64,000 nt of DNA from Mesorhabditis belari (taxonomy: Eukaryota > Nematoda > Chromadorea > Rhabditida > Rhabditidae), in NCBI GenBank assembly GCA_958450365.1, contig CAUEEP010000133.1, positions 434,001-498,000 on the forward strand. Direction: 5' to 3'. A program made the position numbers and the translations under genes. This document shows positions 9,500-22,811 of the stretch, one piece after another (the stretch's first letter is position 1; each line of letters begins with the position of its first letter). Under the pieces are notes generated by a model. The model worked only from the letters and a program-made list of their open reading frames with translations, was not told where the DNA came from and ran no database searches.

Positions 9500-11486
9500 G
9501 GCATGCTGTTCTATTGTTCGAGGACTTACGGTAAGTTCTTTTTTGGTTTTATTGTGCTGTTGTTTTGTTGTTTTTTCATAAACCTTTCCAGTTATCTTTA
9601 TTCTCTTATCATTGTGCTCTTTCTCATCGAAATTGGCAAGAATCGTCTTCCGCGCAAGCAAGCAAGAGCAAATCGATCGTTTCCCTATTCTCGGCTGACT
9701 CATCGGCGAGTTGGATTGAGAAACGGGATAAATTTAAAGTTTTTGTGCAGTAATCATATACCTAAATAAGTTCCAAACAGTATTACCATTTTGACCATCT
9801 CCAAACTAAACTCTGAAAGTTCCAGGCAAATCTCGCCCTATTTATAAGAGTCCGAAAGCACTTGAGTATGAAAACAATTCAGAATCTACTATATTCCGAT
9901 ATCTACAAATAATTCAACGATTTCATCTCCAGACTTGCCCTTCTCTAAGTTGTCCTCTATCCCCCGAACACACAACTTGTGCTTTTGCACTAAAACAGTA
10001 CTCATTCTCCTTGGATTTTGAAAGATGTGGGTTGAAAACTTCTTGAAAGCTTCTCTCTTTTTTACCCTTTCAAATATTTTTTTTTCCAAAATCCCCTTCT
10101 TATCCCCATATTTTCCCTTTTCTTTTCCCTTTTCTTTTCCCTTTTCTTTTCCCCATTCTCATCTCTATTCCCCTCAAGATTTTCTAATCGGATCCCTGGA
10201 TTTAAGAAAATATTTTCGAGAAAATCTCTCCTGCACTAGAATATTTTCAATCATCAATATAGGCTATATGGGATGAAAATAGCTTTCAAAACGATAAGTA
10301 CCCCTTTTTTGTTTTAGATATTGATAGAAAATGATGAAAGGCAAAAGCCGATACGTTATTTTTATCTATAAGAGATTTGGAAAGGATTCAAGAGAGCTGC
10401 AACAACAGAATTTGAATATTGGAAAGGGGGAAGGCGAGAGGATTGTGAGTGAGTTGAAAAAGTGATTCAGGCGTGATATTGACAGGAAGATTGGCAAATC
10501 GGTAATCTGCTAAGTCTGCTGAAAGGGTAATACTGTAAATAGCCAATTGAAAAGGGATTTGGTTCTCCGAGAGTGCAAAATCGTTAGTAAAGCCGGTTTT
10601 GAAAACTTTCCCTTCAACAAACCACTTTACAATCCGACAATAATTGGCCAGGATTACGGTAGCTTTTTAGCTATCGTTTAGTTAGGATTACTGTAGTTCT
10701 TTTCATCTTTTAGTCCTTTTAACTAGGTTTTTTTGACCAATTTCTTTCAGTGAGACACCTATCATTTTCTGGAAAGATTGAGACAATAATGATGACATTT
10801 ATGAGAATGATGTGTTGACTTTTGATTTGTTCAGTCAATTGATTAATTATTTCCATTATCTATTTCCCTTTTTACCTATTACAATCCAGAGCTATTACAG
10901 ATGTTTTAAAATAAAAAAAAATCATAAATCGCACCAGGCAGACCAAGATTGAGTCTTAGAAGTGTTTAAACCGATTTCAAAGCCTGAATCCTAAGCTAAG
11001 TTGCAAGCTAAAGCTGTCTTTGGTCTGTTCTTTGTAATCAGGATTAGATCAAAGCAAGTAGCTAGGCTAACTGGCTTCTGAGGTACTTGTAAAAACACCT
11101 GAGCCAATCAGAATTCAGACTTTTTCAGCTTTACAACGAAAACTTACAGCTTTTTGTCCTGACTTTGACTTGATGACCGGTTTATTTACTCAATTAACGA
11201 TGTTTGGCCAAACGGAAGACCCCAGTGCACCTCTTAATTACCCAATCCAATATGCTCATTTTTGACTGAATCTCTTCAGAAACGAAAACTTTGGCCGATA
11301 ACCAGAACATTTTCACTGTAATAGCTTTTGTTTAAACTGTTATCGTTTGAATGTCTTGGTGATAAAGAAATAACGGTAATAAAGGTTCTTTTGTTACCTT
11401 TTAGCTTGTCATTTTTATCAATTTATTCGAATACCGTATTTTGCACCCTAAGCTTTGCCAAAATTGCTCTAAATCTCAAAAAGCGC
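9500..11486. other. Non-coding stretch with scattered copies of NHR-locus DNA
   Basis: No credible gene. About 9,990-10,400 copies the pyrimidine-rich intron DNA also found at 18,530-18,830, 19,090-19,480 and, inverted, 35,390-35,700 (shared runs such as AAAACGATAAGTACCCC). Bases 11,150-11,230 copy 15,520-15,595 (GGTTTATTTACTCAATTAAC). The rest (10,540-11,140) shows nothing recognisable. Confidence 0.6.
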
Positions 11487-14400
11487 TTATCAGAATCTGT
11501 CAATCTAACTAAAATTTAGCTGACGAGGAGATCTTGTGGGGGATTAGACTGTTGAGCCTCTGTGAAAATTTGAAAACCGTCAAATAGTCATCAGCTTAGG
11601 GAAAGTACGATAGCTGTTCTTGTCAAGCTTCTGTATGGCTTTATTCCACATCACCGATTCTATAATTTCATTTCCTCACTTGCTCTTCCCCAGCTTCTCC
11701 CATATCCCCTCCCTGAACACACAGCTTGTCCTTTTTCACGTCCTGCCTTTAATCCTCATAACACCGCTTTCTGCCAATCCTGTAATTCAGTATTTACTCT
11801 TTCTCTGATTTCTGATTTCCGTCATCAACAAACACTCTTGGCTTTAGGGGATTTCGGACAAAAAGCTTTCTACGTGAATTTCGAATCTTTTGACAAGATC
11901 ACGTAGCAGTACTTTCTCCATCCATTCTCATATTTTGATGAAATCTTTGCATTTGAAAATCTTTTCAACTGTCATTGAACGTCATTCAAAATCAAATTTC
12001 AACCCAAATCTGAATTCTTAAAAATAGAAAGTGATTATTTTTAGGCAAATTTCTTGGCTTTTGAATCAGTTGAAGAAGTTTTCGTTGTATCTTTGCATTT
12101 GAATATCTTTTCAATTATCATTGAACGTGATTCAAGTTTCAATTCAAGTTTTCGTTGTATTGCTTAACTAGGCTTCAAAAGCTGCCCAAATTCTCCTTCA
12201 ATTAAATGATCAGATTCTAATTTAAACGAAAAATTATCGATTCAGCTAATATGAGGGTGAAAAGAACCCGGATTTTCAACTCTATTTGCCTTTTACATGT
12301 TAAGCAGCGTGTTTGAGCCGAATGATTCCCCGAACTTACTGTTAGCTGAAGTTTCCTAAACTTTTAACAATATCTTATTGCTTTACAGTAACTCTATTAA
12401 TAATTTATTGGGTAAATGATCCGCTTTTCAAGTCAGTTTGAGCCTGAGTGTCTTGGCTGGTTTCTTCTTCTTCTTTGGCTTTTCTAAAGCATCGTTAGAG
12501 ATTGTTTTGAATAGAGATCAGCATAAATGTTCTCTCCTGGACTAGCCAACTCATAGTTTACCAAAGTTGAGTTTCACGAGCCACAGAGTATTGTTTTCTT
12601 GTCATGATTCAAGCTTGGGAGTGGTTTGAGGGGTAGATAGGCATTGGTTCTTCCTTTTGACATTGTCGTAATTCCTTCAAATGTCAAAATCGCATCCTAG
12701 AACCAGCAGCTTATGGAGAGAAAAAGAACTGACGTTGACTGGAATTGTTTTGTTATTAGCTTGGCAAATATGAAAGGTTATTTTTTACAGAAAATATTGC
12801 CCTGTCGTTACGAAGAACATTCGCTGTCTAGGATTTTTCTCAATAATATGTCAAAATGTGCTTATGTTTTTTTTTGCAAAAACGTTTTTGTTTTGAATAA
12901 TATTTGTATTGTTTCAGCTCGAAAAAGATCGAGGACCAAAAATCTAAAATCAGGGCTGCCATATTCTTTGAATTCAAGTTAAACAAGAAAGCTACGGAAT
13001 GCCATCAGAACATTTGAACTGTTTTTGGAGAAGCTGCTCTTACTTACAAACAATGTTGTGTTTGGTAAGATCGCTTCAAAACGGGAAACGGGTCATTGGA
13101 AGATGCACCACATGGAAAGCCACCCATTACTTTGGACGATCAGCTGTTACTGAACGAGGTCGACTTGGATCCATCGCAAAAGTGTAGAAAATTAGCAGAA
13201 AAGTTCGGATGCACTCATTTTACCATTGAAGACCATTTACACGTTCTTGGGAAATCATATCGAAGCGGGAAATGGCTTCCCCACGACCTCACTGATGCCC
13301 ACAAAGCTATACGAGTCACCCTGAGCTCTTTTCTTCTACGCAAAGCTCACCATCGTGACTTTTGGAAGTATTTTGACATCTGAGACTTGGGGACTTGGCT
13401 TCCGTATGAAAATATTCAACTCCATGGACAGTGGCTGAGTTCGAAGCAGACCCCTCATTCAATCCCGAAGCCTCCGATACACGGGAAGAAGGTTATGCTC
13501 TGTGTGTGGTGGAATACTAAGGGATTGGTTTATTTTGAAGTATTAGATAAAGGCGATACTGTTGATAGAAGACTTTATGCAGAACAACTGGGTCGAATCG
13601 ATCGAGCACTGAGGAAAAAGCGGATCGATCCATCAAAAGGTCAGATTTCTTTACGACAATGCTAGGCCGTACCTTTCAAAGATCGCCCACGAAAAGATCG
13701 ATAAGTTGGGATGGAAACTTCTTCCCTCACCCACCATACAGCCCTGACCTAGCCCCATCGGATTACCATATTTTTCGGTCTATGAAACAAACGGTTTCTG
13801 AAAGCAGTTCAAGCAAAAGCAGGACATCGAAAAATGGGTTGCCAACTATTTTGCCTCCAAAAATCTTGAATTTTATGGGGACGACATTCGTGATTTGGGG
13901 CGACGTTGGAAAGAAGTTATTGAATTCTTGTGGTGAATAGATTTGATTTTGAAAGTGTTTAAACAAATTTTTCTGTTATGTTAAAAACGATCAAGTAAAA
14001 CAAACTTTCATATTTACCAAGCTAATATCTGAAGTCTTTACCGACTCCAAAAGGGAACGGTTATCGATCGAAGATCGCAAGCGATTGCTCGGCCACACAA
14101 AAAGCACCTCGCCGATCATTTACACGGATTTCTTTTTCCTTTATAGATGCTAACAAATATTCAGCTGTAAATTTGAGTTTTTTCGGGAAATCAAACGGGA
14201 ATCTTCATTTATAATCCTTTATCAGTGTAAGACTGCAATCTACAAATCTTTTTTGACTTATAATTATGCGTTCAGAATCAGTAGACGAATCAAATGTTGA
14301 CTTTGATGATGCTTTGTTTCTCTAGACATTGTTCCAAACTGGCTACCGTACCCCTTTCGAATCTCTTCCTCAAATCCCTTCACCAATCTGTTTCTCTTTC

Positions 14401-15180
14401 AGGTTGAAGGCGGAAAAAAACTTTCGATCGACCGTCTTCTCATTTCCTTCATTTTTTCTCAGCTCTGCCCAGATTTGAGGAGATTTTGTGAAAAAATTCT
14501 GCTACTTGGTTGAAGCTGTAGTTTTTCACCTTTGGCTTTGTGCTACTTTGAATTTTGAGCTCTTTACAATATCAGTTACAGTGCAGTTTGGTTACAGTAT
14601 CTTTTGACTGCAATTCAACTAGCAAGTTATTAGATTTTTGTTGAAATTACAGCTATTTTTCAAGTTGTATCCCAGTTACAGTACCCCTTGTACTCACGAT
14701 AAATATCCATTCTTTAGTATAAACCAGTCTGTAGGCACAGCTTCATTTCTTCTTTCTATTTGTGGACTTTCTGTTGTACTTTTTGCTCGCAAATGCACCC
14801 TTTCTGGTGCATTCAAATGCTAGTCTTGAGTGTTCTCTAGGGCTACGCATAAACGCTCACCTTTTGGTACACTAATGTCGAGCATTTCCTTGTCATCCCC
14901 AATCTCTTCCACTAATCATTTATATGAACCATGCAAAATCTGCAGTCTCTTTTATGTCTCGAATGTCTCTCATCCTCATTTTAGTTTCTCCATAGCTTCT
15001 TTAGTCGGCTCATTTGCACTCCGCAATGCTATTTTTTTCAAAATTACAGTAATCCGTCACTGAAAATTGAAATGAGTGCAGGGAAGATGAGTTTAACTAA
15101 GAATTCAGCTTACCGTATCCTCGATTGTCGCGGTGCTTTTTTGATTGGATAATTAGTGAACTCAGCAATCTTTGTGCAAT
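11487..15180. repeat. Right arm of inverted repeat with 466-2,980
   Basis: Longer of the two arms. It contains the fuller mariner relic and about 1.1 kb (roughly 13,580-14,715) missing from the left arm. Part of that extra DNA, about 14,080-14,790, is also the outermost part of the big palindrome paired with 37,420-38,120. The segment therefore took part in at least two separate inverted duplications. Confidence 0.8.
12700..13970 (+). mobile_element. mariner transposase relic, nearly full length but broken
   Basis: Frames in order: KSKIRAAIFFEFKLNKKAT (about 12,945), SLEDAPHGKPPITLDDQLLL, RKLAEKFGCTHFTIEDHLHV and KSYRSGKWLPHDLTDAHK (13,096-13,383), then an in-frame stop, LPYENIQLHGQWLSSKQ (13,399), KKVMLCVWWNTKGLVYFEVL and AEQLGRIDRALRKKR, and finally HPPYSPDLAPSDYHIFRSMK (about 13,726). 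The last motif is the conserved mariner catalytic region (DD34D class by known family). Several stops and frame changes make it inactive. The ends could not be placed exactly. Confidence 0.85.
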
Positions 15181-15785
15181 AACTTTCTCTTGTCAGCGAC
15201 TCTAGAAATTGAGCTCTGTTGTACTTTGTTGCAGGTATAGAATATTTGATAGAATATTTAGTGAATCTCTTCCATTATTTAGTGGGGGCAAATGCACTCT
15301 TAGGATAAAGGATAAAGCAATCCTTTCTCTTGCAACTCTAGAAATCAACTTTTGTTGTACTTTGGGCGTGTAAATGCACTTTACGACAAACAAGAATAAG
15401 AACTGCACTCTGTTCTTTGGAGAGTATTATTACAAACAACAAGATGGAATGAGGTAAACACTAGTGTCCTTGTGTTCTCTAGGGCTATGCATAAACGCTC
15501 GCCTTCTGGCACAGTTAACTTGGGCTTGATGACCGGTTTATTTACTCAATTAACGATGTTTGGCCAAACGGAAGACCCCAGTGCACCAGAAAGGAGGTGT
15601 TTCGGACAAAGTACTACAAAGAACAGTGCAGTACTTATTCTGTTTCAGCTGTTTAATTTGTTCATTTTGATTGATTAGTGTTTCGACTTCTTAGCTGAAT
15701 ATCTTATTTATAATTTTCAGACATCTAATCTACTTTTCCACAAATCGATTCTCTATTCAATTCCTCTTATCTTTCCCCTCTCAAA

Positions 15786-18700
15786 ATGGTGCTCTCTTGT
15801 TTGGTGTGTGGTCAGAGAAACGCCAGGAAATGTTACGGGTCAATTGCTTGCAAGTAAGTTTAGCTAAATTTCTTTAAGAAAAGATAATACATTATACAAT
15901 AAATAGCTAAATTTCTTTCTTTTCTTTGTTTTATTTGGCTAAATATCTTAAATTGGATATAACAATAGTAACAACCGCTCCCTTGGCTATCGTTATACAG
16001 AGATTCGACTGTACAGGGTGACCAAGAATTACCGCAAAAGGCCTGGCTTTTAACCAAATATGCAACCGATCTCGAAATGTTAACTTTAATATCTTTATTC
16101 AACATATAACAGTAACAAATTAAGAATTAAATTCAAATTTGCCTTCATCGGCACTCAGACAGGCCTGCAAACGTTTGGGAAACGCGTTGACCGTGATTAA
16201 TAGGCATCATCGAGGGTATTCAATGCTTTGATGAGCGCCTTCTTCAAACTTTCAATATTTTTATGTGGTTTTGCACATGCCCTGGCTTCAAGAACACTCC
16301 AGACTGAGTAATCCAATGGGTTAAGATCGGGTGAGCTGGGTGGCCCACTCAGAAAATGAGATGAAGTCCGGGAAGGTCTTTGAACAAAACTCTTGCACTT
16401 TCTTTGCCTTGTGAGCCGGCGCACCATCTTGTTGATAAGTCCAAATTCGATTTTTGAAGTGGCGTTGAGCCCACGGAAAAACCTCCTTCTTTAGCAAGTC
16501 CAAATAATTGACCGCATTTACATTTACCGCAAGAACTAGAGCAATGGGGTCTTTCCATTGGCGGTTATCCCGGCAAAAACCATCACCGATACAGGATGAG
16601 AACTGCGCTATACGGTGACATTTGGCTGAGATTTTGCCCAAACTCGATCATTTTGCTTTTTGAGAATTCCCTCGACGGTAAATATCTTTTCATCGGTGAA
16701 CAGGATGTTGTGGTGATCGATTCCGTTGAACCGTTGCAAAAGTTGGGTCTTTTCTCTTGCCCTTCGCAACAGCTGATAGTAAGTGAGATTTGTTCTTCTT
16801 GTACGGCTTCATTTTCAGCTTTTTCTTGATGATTGTGTTGACGGAGCTTCTCTTCAGACTCATTTTCTGTGCCATTCCTCGAGCCGATTGGTTAGGGTTT
16901 AATCTTAGACGATCGCGCACTTTCTTGACATTAGCCGGAGTAGTTCGTTTTGCACCTCTTCCAGGGCGATCGGAAACTGTGTCCAGAGTTTCATAATGTT
17001 GAATGGTTCGAGAAACGAGGCTTCTGGGGACATTCAGGCGTTATGAGATCTCGCTCGCCTGAACACGCTGCCGCTTGAGCTCAAGGATCGATTGTCGATG
17101 TCGAGACGCTTTCACCATTTCTGAAAACAACAATACTAATGTATTGAAAGTTAGTAATCATATCATAAAATCAGAAAAAGACACAAAAACCTTAAAAGCC
17201 GGTAAGCAAAAAGTGAAATGGGGCTCATAACATAATACGACGTTGTTGCGGTAATTCTTGGTCACCTTGTCTAGAACTTTAAATCTCCCAAACTCGAGAT
17301 GTTAGAAAGAACGTCAAAAATTACCCCTAAGAGTGTTTTCATTGAATAATTTTCTTGGTTATCTCATCACATATCTCATAATTCTTGGTAACCCTGTACA
17401 TCATACAATAAATATATAACATTTATTGATTTCAGTGCCTGTAAAATCTTCTTCCTCCGCTCGACGGCACGAAATGCAACATTCAGTTGTTTCAATGATG
17501 GAAAGTGCAGTTTTCGTGAGTTCTTAAGCTTTTTCAGTTTAATAGATAGAGCTTATTGTTAGGTAATTAAACTATTAAACTATTGTTAATTAAACAGGTA
17601 ATTAAGTTAACTTAAAGATAAGCTTATTAGCTGAAAGTTTTTAGCTAGAGACGATTGTCGGGCTTGTCGCTATCAACAATGCCTCAAAGCTGGTCTCATT
17701 CCGAATAGTGAGTTCTTTGTTTTTCGAGAAACGCTCGACTTCTGGTGCAATGAATCTTGAGTAGGCGGTTTATTTGCCCACGTTAGCCTCAAAACTGTTG
17801 TAGTCGAAAAGATGAAGTACCTAGGTAAGTTGAAAGAAAGTTGCACACGTTCAGAAGCTGAAGGATAGGTTGACAATCTATTTTATATCATTGATCACTT
17901 CAACTTGAAAAGCCGAATTTCGTTTTTAGTCGTTGCCCGGCGAGCAGGCTGTTGTTTAAGAATGAGTCCTCAATCTCCGCACTCTGTTGCCTCAACTTCA
18001 GTCTACTCAAGTAGTCCTGAACCAAAAGAGGAAATCGAGAATGTCACAGCTTTCCTAGACATGGTTAGTAGTTTGACATGGTTTATATTGTCTACTTTCT
18101 TGCTTATTGTACTTACTGTTTCTATTCAGCACTTGCAGGGCTCGGTTCGTTTCGATTGCTCTCCTTTGGCGTACGTGGATCCGAATGTGGAGACTGTGAA
18201 AGCCTTGTTGCAATTGGAATCGTAAGTTTTTGAAGAATTAAATATTTGAAAGCAATTTGTTGTCTTCAATCGTTTTGTTTAAGAAGAACTCGATGCTCAA
18301 AACTCTGTTGAACTGTTGGAAATGGCTTTTAGTTTATCAATCTATCTTTTCTTTCAGTTTCTGCAATGCGGACACATCAGAGTGTTCGACGAGCTGTTTC
18401 ACGTACAATCTCGATTTGAGCTTCGAGGATGTCCTCCGTTGTCCCACTTCGCTTTGTTTGCGAATACCGGTAAGTCAAAATTCTTGGTAAAGAAACTTCA
18501 AACCTAGATCTGAATACACAACTTGTATTTTTTTGCAAAAACAAAACAGTACTGATTCTACTTATCTTTTGAAAGATGTTGTGTACCTTCTTGAGAGCTT
18601 TTTTTACCCTTTCAAATATCTTTTCCAAAATCCCCTTCTTATCTCCAAATTTTCCTTCCTCTTCTTCTCCCCATTCTCATCTCCATTCTCCTCAAGATTT

Positions 18701-21599
18701 TCTAAACGGATTTAAGAAAAAAAAATTAAAAAATCTCTCTTGTAGTTGAATGTTTACAATCAGATAATTCACTAGGCTATATGGGATAAAAATCTCTTTC
18801 AAAACGATAAGTACCCCTTTTTTGTGTTTTAACTTTTCAGTTTCTGATAAATTGAAAGTCCTTTTGCAAGATCTTGATAAAAATGATAAAAGGCAAGGCA
18901 AGCAAAGAGCTGGCAAAGCTGATAAGTTGTTTATCTATAAGAAAATGATTTGGAAAGGATTCAAGAGAGCTACAACAACAGAATTTGAACATTGAAAAGG
19001 CGATAAGACTGTTGAAGTGATTCAGGAGGGAGATTGAAAGAAAGATTGGCAAATCGGTAATCTTCTAAGTCTGCTGAAAGGGTAAATCTACTTATATTTT
19101 GAAAGATGTGGATGTGGAAAGATGTGGTGGATCTTCTTGAAAGCTTCTCTCTTTTTTACCCTTTCAAATATCTTCGTTTCCTAAATCCCCTTCTTATCTT
19201 CATATTTTCCCTTTTCTTTTCCCCGTTTTCATCTCCATTCTCCTCAAGATTTTCTAATCGGATTTAAGAAAATCTCTCCTCTTTCCAATGATGACAATTC
19301 ACTAGGCTATACAAGATGAAAATCGCTTTCAAAACGATAAGTACCCCTTCTCCGTTTTTGGCAAGATCTTGATAAAAATGATAAAAGGCAAAAGCCGATA
19401 AGTTCTTTTTATCTATAAGAGATTTGGAAAGGATTCAAGAGAGTCGCAACAACAGAATTTCAATATTGGAAAGGGGAAGGCGCCATCTCAAAGGACTCAT
19501 ATATTGAAAACTTCTTGATAAGACTATTAATGTTTTATTGTAAAGTGATCAGCTCAAAAAACTCGATGAAGAAATCAAGGAAAAACGACTACAATTGAGA
19601 AAACTCATTCTCCTCCACGACAATAACCGACCACATACGGCAAATCTCGCTCCACAATAGACGATTTGAGGTGGGAACTCCTGCCGCACCCACCGTACTC
19701 TCCTGACATTGTTCCTTCAGATTATCACCTTTCGAAAAGAAACGTAAAGACTTTCTCGACAGCCCAATAGTTAAAATGGGAGCTTTAAAATTTCCCCAAA
19801 CAGTGATTGCTGTGTTTTTCCTATGCAAATTAATATTTCCTTTGCCCTCTCTGTCCTTTGTAGCGCTCAGTAGTTCGGTTCTCGATTCTTTGAAGAAAAC
19901 GCCGCAATTGCAATTATTTACCCTTTCCCCTTCCCTTCCCATTCCTTCCCTTTCCTTTCAACTCCCACGTTCTTTATCTTTGACATTTTATTAATTTCCT
20001 TCATCAATCTAAATCGCTTAAAATCAATTACCGCAGCCCACTCATTCTGTGCAGCCATTTTCGGCGAAATTCGATCACTGAACACTTTCTGTTTTTCAAA
20101 GAAAATCCTACCGTAATTCTATTTGTCTGGGAAATGAAGAGAGCTATGAATCGAGATCTTGAACCCATTTCTGGGTGAAAGCCAGCTGTTGAGAGCATTT
20201 TGTGGAACAATGTGATTCGAGAGATTCTGTGTTTACATGGGAAATGGGGAATTGAATAGAAAAGCTTTTAAATTAAACCGAAACCCTGGTTTTTCAAAAC
20301 TTCAGTCTGTTTATTGTCCTACGAGGTTAACAAATGCCTGCTTTCCAAAATGCCTACGATAGCTTTTCTCTAGCTTTTAGAAAACCTTTCAGTTCGGAGA
20401 TTTGGACTAAAACAGGCTAAAGCATGCAAATTCCAAACAAGATCCAGCCATCCATCAAATTCTCAGGCTGGTTTATCCCACGTTTCCTCGAACGCCGAAC
20501 CCTCACAAAACTTGGGTCGTCAATTCTCCCGTCTCCTCCTTCATGTCATCGATTATGTGAGAGGATTGGCTGAAGTCTCTCAATTACCGCCAAAAGAGCA
20601 AGTACAGTCATTTGTTATATTGCTTTAGTAGAGAGCAGAGATCGCAAACTTTTGCAATCTTAACATTCAATCCTTTCAGGTGCTTTTCTGCAACGACAGC
20701 ACCTCTTCGTTTCCCCTTTTCTTTTGTTCGCTTACACGTACAGGTTTGGAATTTGAAATCGTTTACTATTGTAGATTGCTGTAGATAAGTATGCCTAATT
20801 CTAAACTTTAAAATTATATAAATTGAATCGTTTCAGGATTGGCAATCCGGGCATGGTGGCCGGTTTAGGACAAGCCTTCAGTGCAGACAGTAGAGCCCTC
20901 AAAAAGTATGAGTAAGTTTTGATTTTCAAGTTAAATCTGTATCAAAGATATGATTTTTCTCTAGAATTGGTGACTTTTTGGAGCGAATGATCAATTTGGG
21001 GCAAAATGAAGTGATCCCCGCCTTCCGGGACACTCAAATGGATGACGGGGATTATGTTCTGTTGAAGAATATCCTCATTTTCCACTCGGGTTCGTTTAAA
21101 ATCAAAATTCTAAGTCTTAAATTTTGCTTTTGAATCGAAAATGATAATTTTTATACTTATCTAGGTCTTCGCAGAGTTTCTAAAGCTCATTTTCTTCTTT
21201 TCTTTGAACGGAGAACTGTTTAAGCTGTGAATTGGCTTATTTGATGACCAGACTTAGCATAAAATGATCTAAATTTAAAGGATAAACCATTGTAGAATAA
21301 TAGACTCAATTTGAAAAGTCATGTAAATTATATGCAAATTCTTCCAGCTCATGGCCTTTCCGAGCCGAGCGCGGCGATTGTGCGTGAAGCGCGCAAGAAA
21401 TACGAATGGATGCTGTCACGAGTGAGTGAGAAAACTTTGGAAACTATTCAGAAATTGATGCAGATTGTTGCTTTCAATAATTTACATAAATTGTTTCCAG
21501 AGAATTCGCCAAAGGTTGAAGGACGACGTCGACGCGATCTACAAAATCGCCAAGCTGATGGGCACTGTGAAAAGTCTTGTGGTGAGCTTTGAGATTTGA
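15786..21599 (+). CDS. Nuclear hormone receptor, copy A (NHR-A)
   Basis: Ligand-regulated transcription factor. Twelve exons join in phase: 15,786-15,853; 17,436-17,515; 17,645-17,707; 17,930-18,063; 18,130-18,221; 18,358-18,469; 20,467-20,601; 20,700-20,743; 20,837-20,911; 20,965-21,089; 21,348-21,421; from 21,501. Exons 1-3 make a C4 zinc-finger DNA-binding domain: CLVCGQRNARKCYGSIAC, NACKIFFLRS, CFNDGKC, then DDCRACRYQQCLKAG. A serine-rich hinge follows (SVASTSVYSSSPEPKEE). The ligand-binding domain includes YNLDLSFEDVLRCPTS, YVRGLAEVSQLPPKEQ and DDGDYVLLKNILIFHS. The C-terminus is short: after LMGTVKSLV the frame reads on to a stop at 21,599, so a final helix-12 exon may be missing. A TTTTCAG site 66 nt before the ATG could be a trans-splice acceptor. 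It belongs to the expanded nematode receptor type; no orthologue is assigned. Confidence 0.88.
15906..17414. mobile_element. 1.5-kb insertion in NHR-A intron 1
   Basis: The mirrored NHR-B intron (36,870-36,930) is the empty site: it reads AATACATTATACAATAAATA straight into the next intron bases. In NHR-A the run ATACAATAAATA occurs on both sides of the extra DNA, as a 12-bp duplication would. The insert comprises about 110 bp of unique sequence followed by the Tc1/mariner element at 16,014. Confidence 0.75.
16014..17396 (-). mobile_element. Tc1/mariner-superfamily element (transposase on minus strand)
   Basis: The left end CAGGGTGACCAAGAATTACC follows a TA at 16,012. Its complement occurs at 17,250-17,269 and, more diverged, ending at 17,396 next to TA. 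Minus-strand frames give RLRLNPNQSARGMAQKMSLK (HTH region, 16,690-16,920), IWTYQQDGAPAHKAKKVQEF (about 16,450) and SSPDLNPLDYSVWSVLEARA (about 16,280-16,340). These are the second and third catalytic blocks of the superfamily. The frame is broken at least twice. The motif set resembles the element at 54,522. Confidence 0.82.
19530..19745 (+). mobile_element. mariner scrap in NHR-A intron 6
   Basis: Frames read LILLHDNNRPHTANLA and then LPHPPYSP-like residues (about 19,600-19,710), the mariner catalytic HDNARPH and PHPPYSPDL blocks. The corresponding place in NHR-B (about 34,180) lacks this scrap and continues into different sequence. Inactive. Confidence 0.7.
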
Positions 21600-22811
21600 A
21601 ATTTATTGCTTAAAGGAGTTATAAAAGAGGCTTAAGCAGTGAACAGTATTGATTACGGCACTTTTTTTCTCAAGTTACAGATTACCATAGCTTTAGAAAA
21701 CGCTGGCATGGTTAGGAATTCGTTAACTGATTGTCAGCTTTGTGAAACGCTTAGAACCATTTAAATGCAATAAAATCTTCAGAAAATAGTATCCTTAACT
21801 AAATATCTATAAAATAATAACATAAATGCAAATCTTTTCACTATAAACATCTATATTTTTTGAGGAACTTGGCTTCAAACGGGCTCCATACTTCTCGCGA
21901 TGTGTCGCCTTGAATATTTGCGGTTTACGAGGTCGACTCCCAGCTGATGTATATATTCTATAGAAATATTTCAATCTTATTACTATTATCTATTATTTAA
22001 CACTTATATGTTCTACAGAAATCTCTAAATCTTATTACTATTATCTATTGAATACTTTCTCTAGATCTGGCTGCTTGTACTTTGTGCTCTAGCAAATGCA
22101 CGTTCCTGGCAAACTAGATTCCGCTAGATTTTCCTCAGAAAACCGGATTCTTATTGCAGAACGCATGAAGAGCTCAATGCGCTAGGTAGCATGCGTTTGA
22201 AAGCACAAAGTACTCCCAAAAATCTCCTATTATCTTCTCGAGCTTTTTCATATCTATTGCTGTTGGCTGAATATTTTGTACCTCTCCTTGAAATAGCAAA
22301 ATATTCAGTGAAAATGAGTGATTCATTAACTCTCGCAGTGCACGTCTAGCATTTAACTATTGCTTTTGCTAAAAAATGCTTACACACACTTTACTAAAAA
22401 ACGTGTTGTATTCGCGTACATGGAAGTCGTTTGCTCGAAATCAGTCCACCGTTTCCACCTTTTCTTTACAATAAAAAGTATTCAGTCAAAAATTTTGAAT
22501 ATTAACTGACTCTTTCTAGCACTCAGTTGACAATCAGTGTGCCAGAAAGGGTGTGATTGCAAATGGCAAAACTCTCACCGAAGCCAGTGAATTTGTGGTA
22601 GAATCTGTCGATGACGGTAGAGAATGCATTGAGCTATGGCCATGATCATGAACAAAATGCAAACATTGCCAACGAACTGAATGGATAATACAATAATGAA
22701 TCGAAATACAAAGTAAAACGCACAAAAATTGGCTTTAAAGGTATTCCAAATATCGTATAGAAAAATCCGGTAAGTGAAGAAATATGAGGAAATATGGGGA
22801 ACTCAGCGTGT

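Larger units (their letters stand above)
14080..22260. repeat. Left arm of the NHR/srh palindrome
   Basis: Pairs in reverse complement with about 31,740-38,120. The arms carry NHR-A and NHR-B exon for exon, including introns, and the flanks near 21,900-22,200 mirror 31,750-32,110 (shared CCGCAAATATTCAAGGCG). Arm-specific differences are a 1.5-kb insertion in NHR-A intron 1, a mariner scrap in intron 6, and about 0.6 kb (14,790-15,370) absent from the right arm. Confidence 0.85.
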
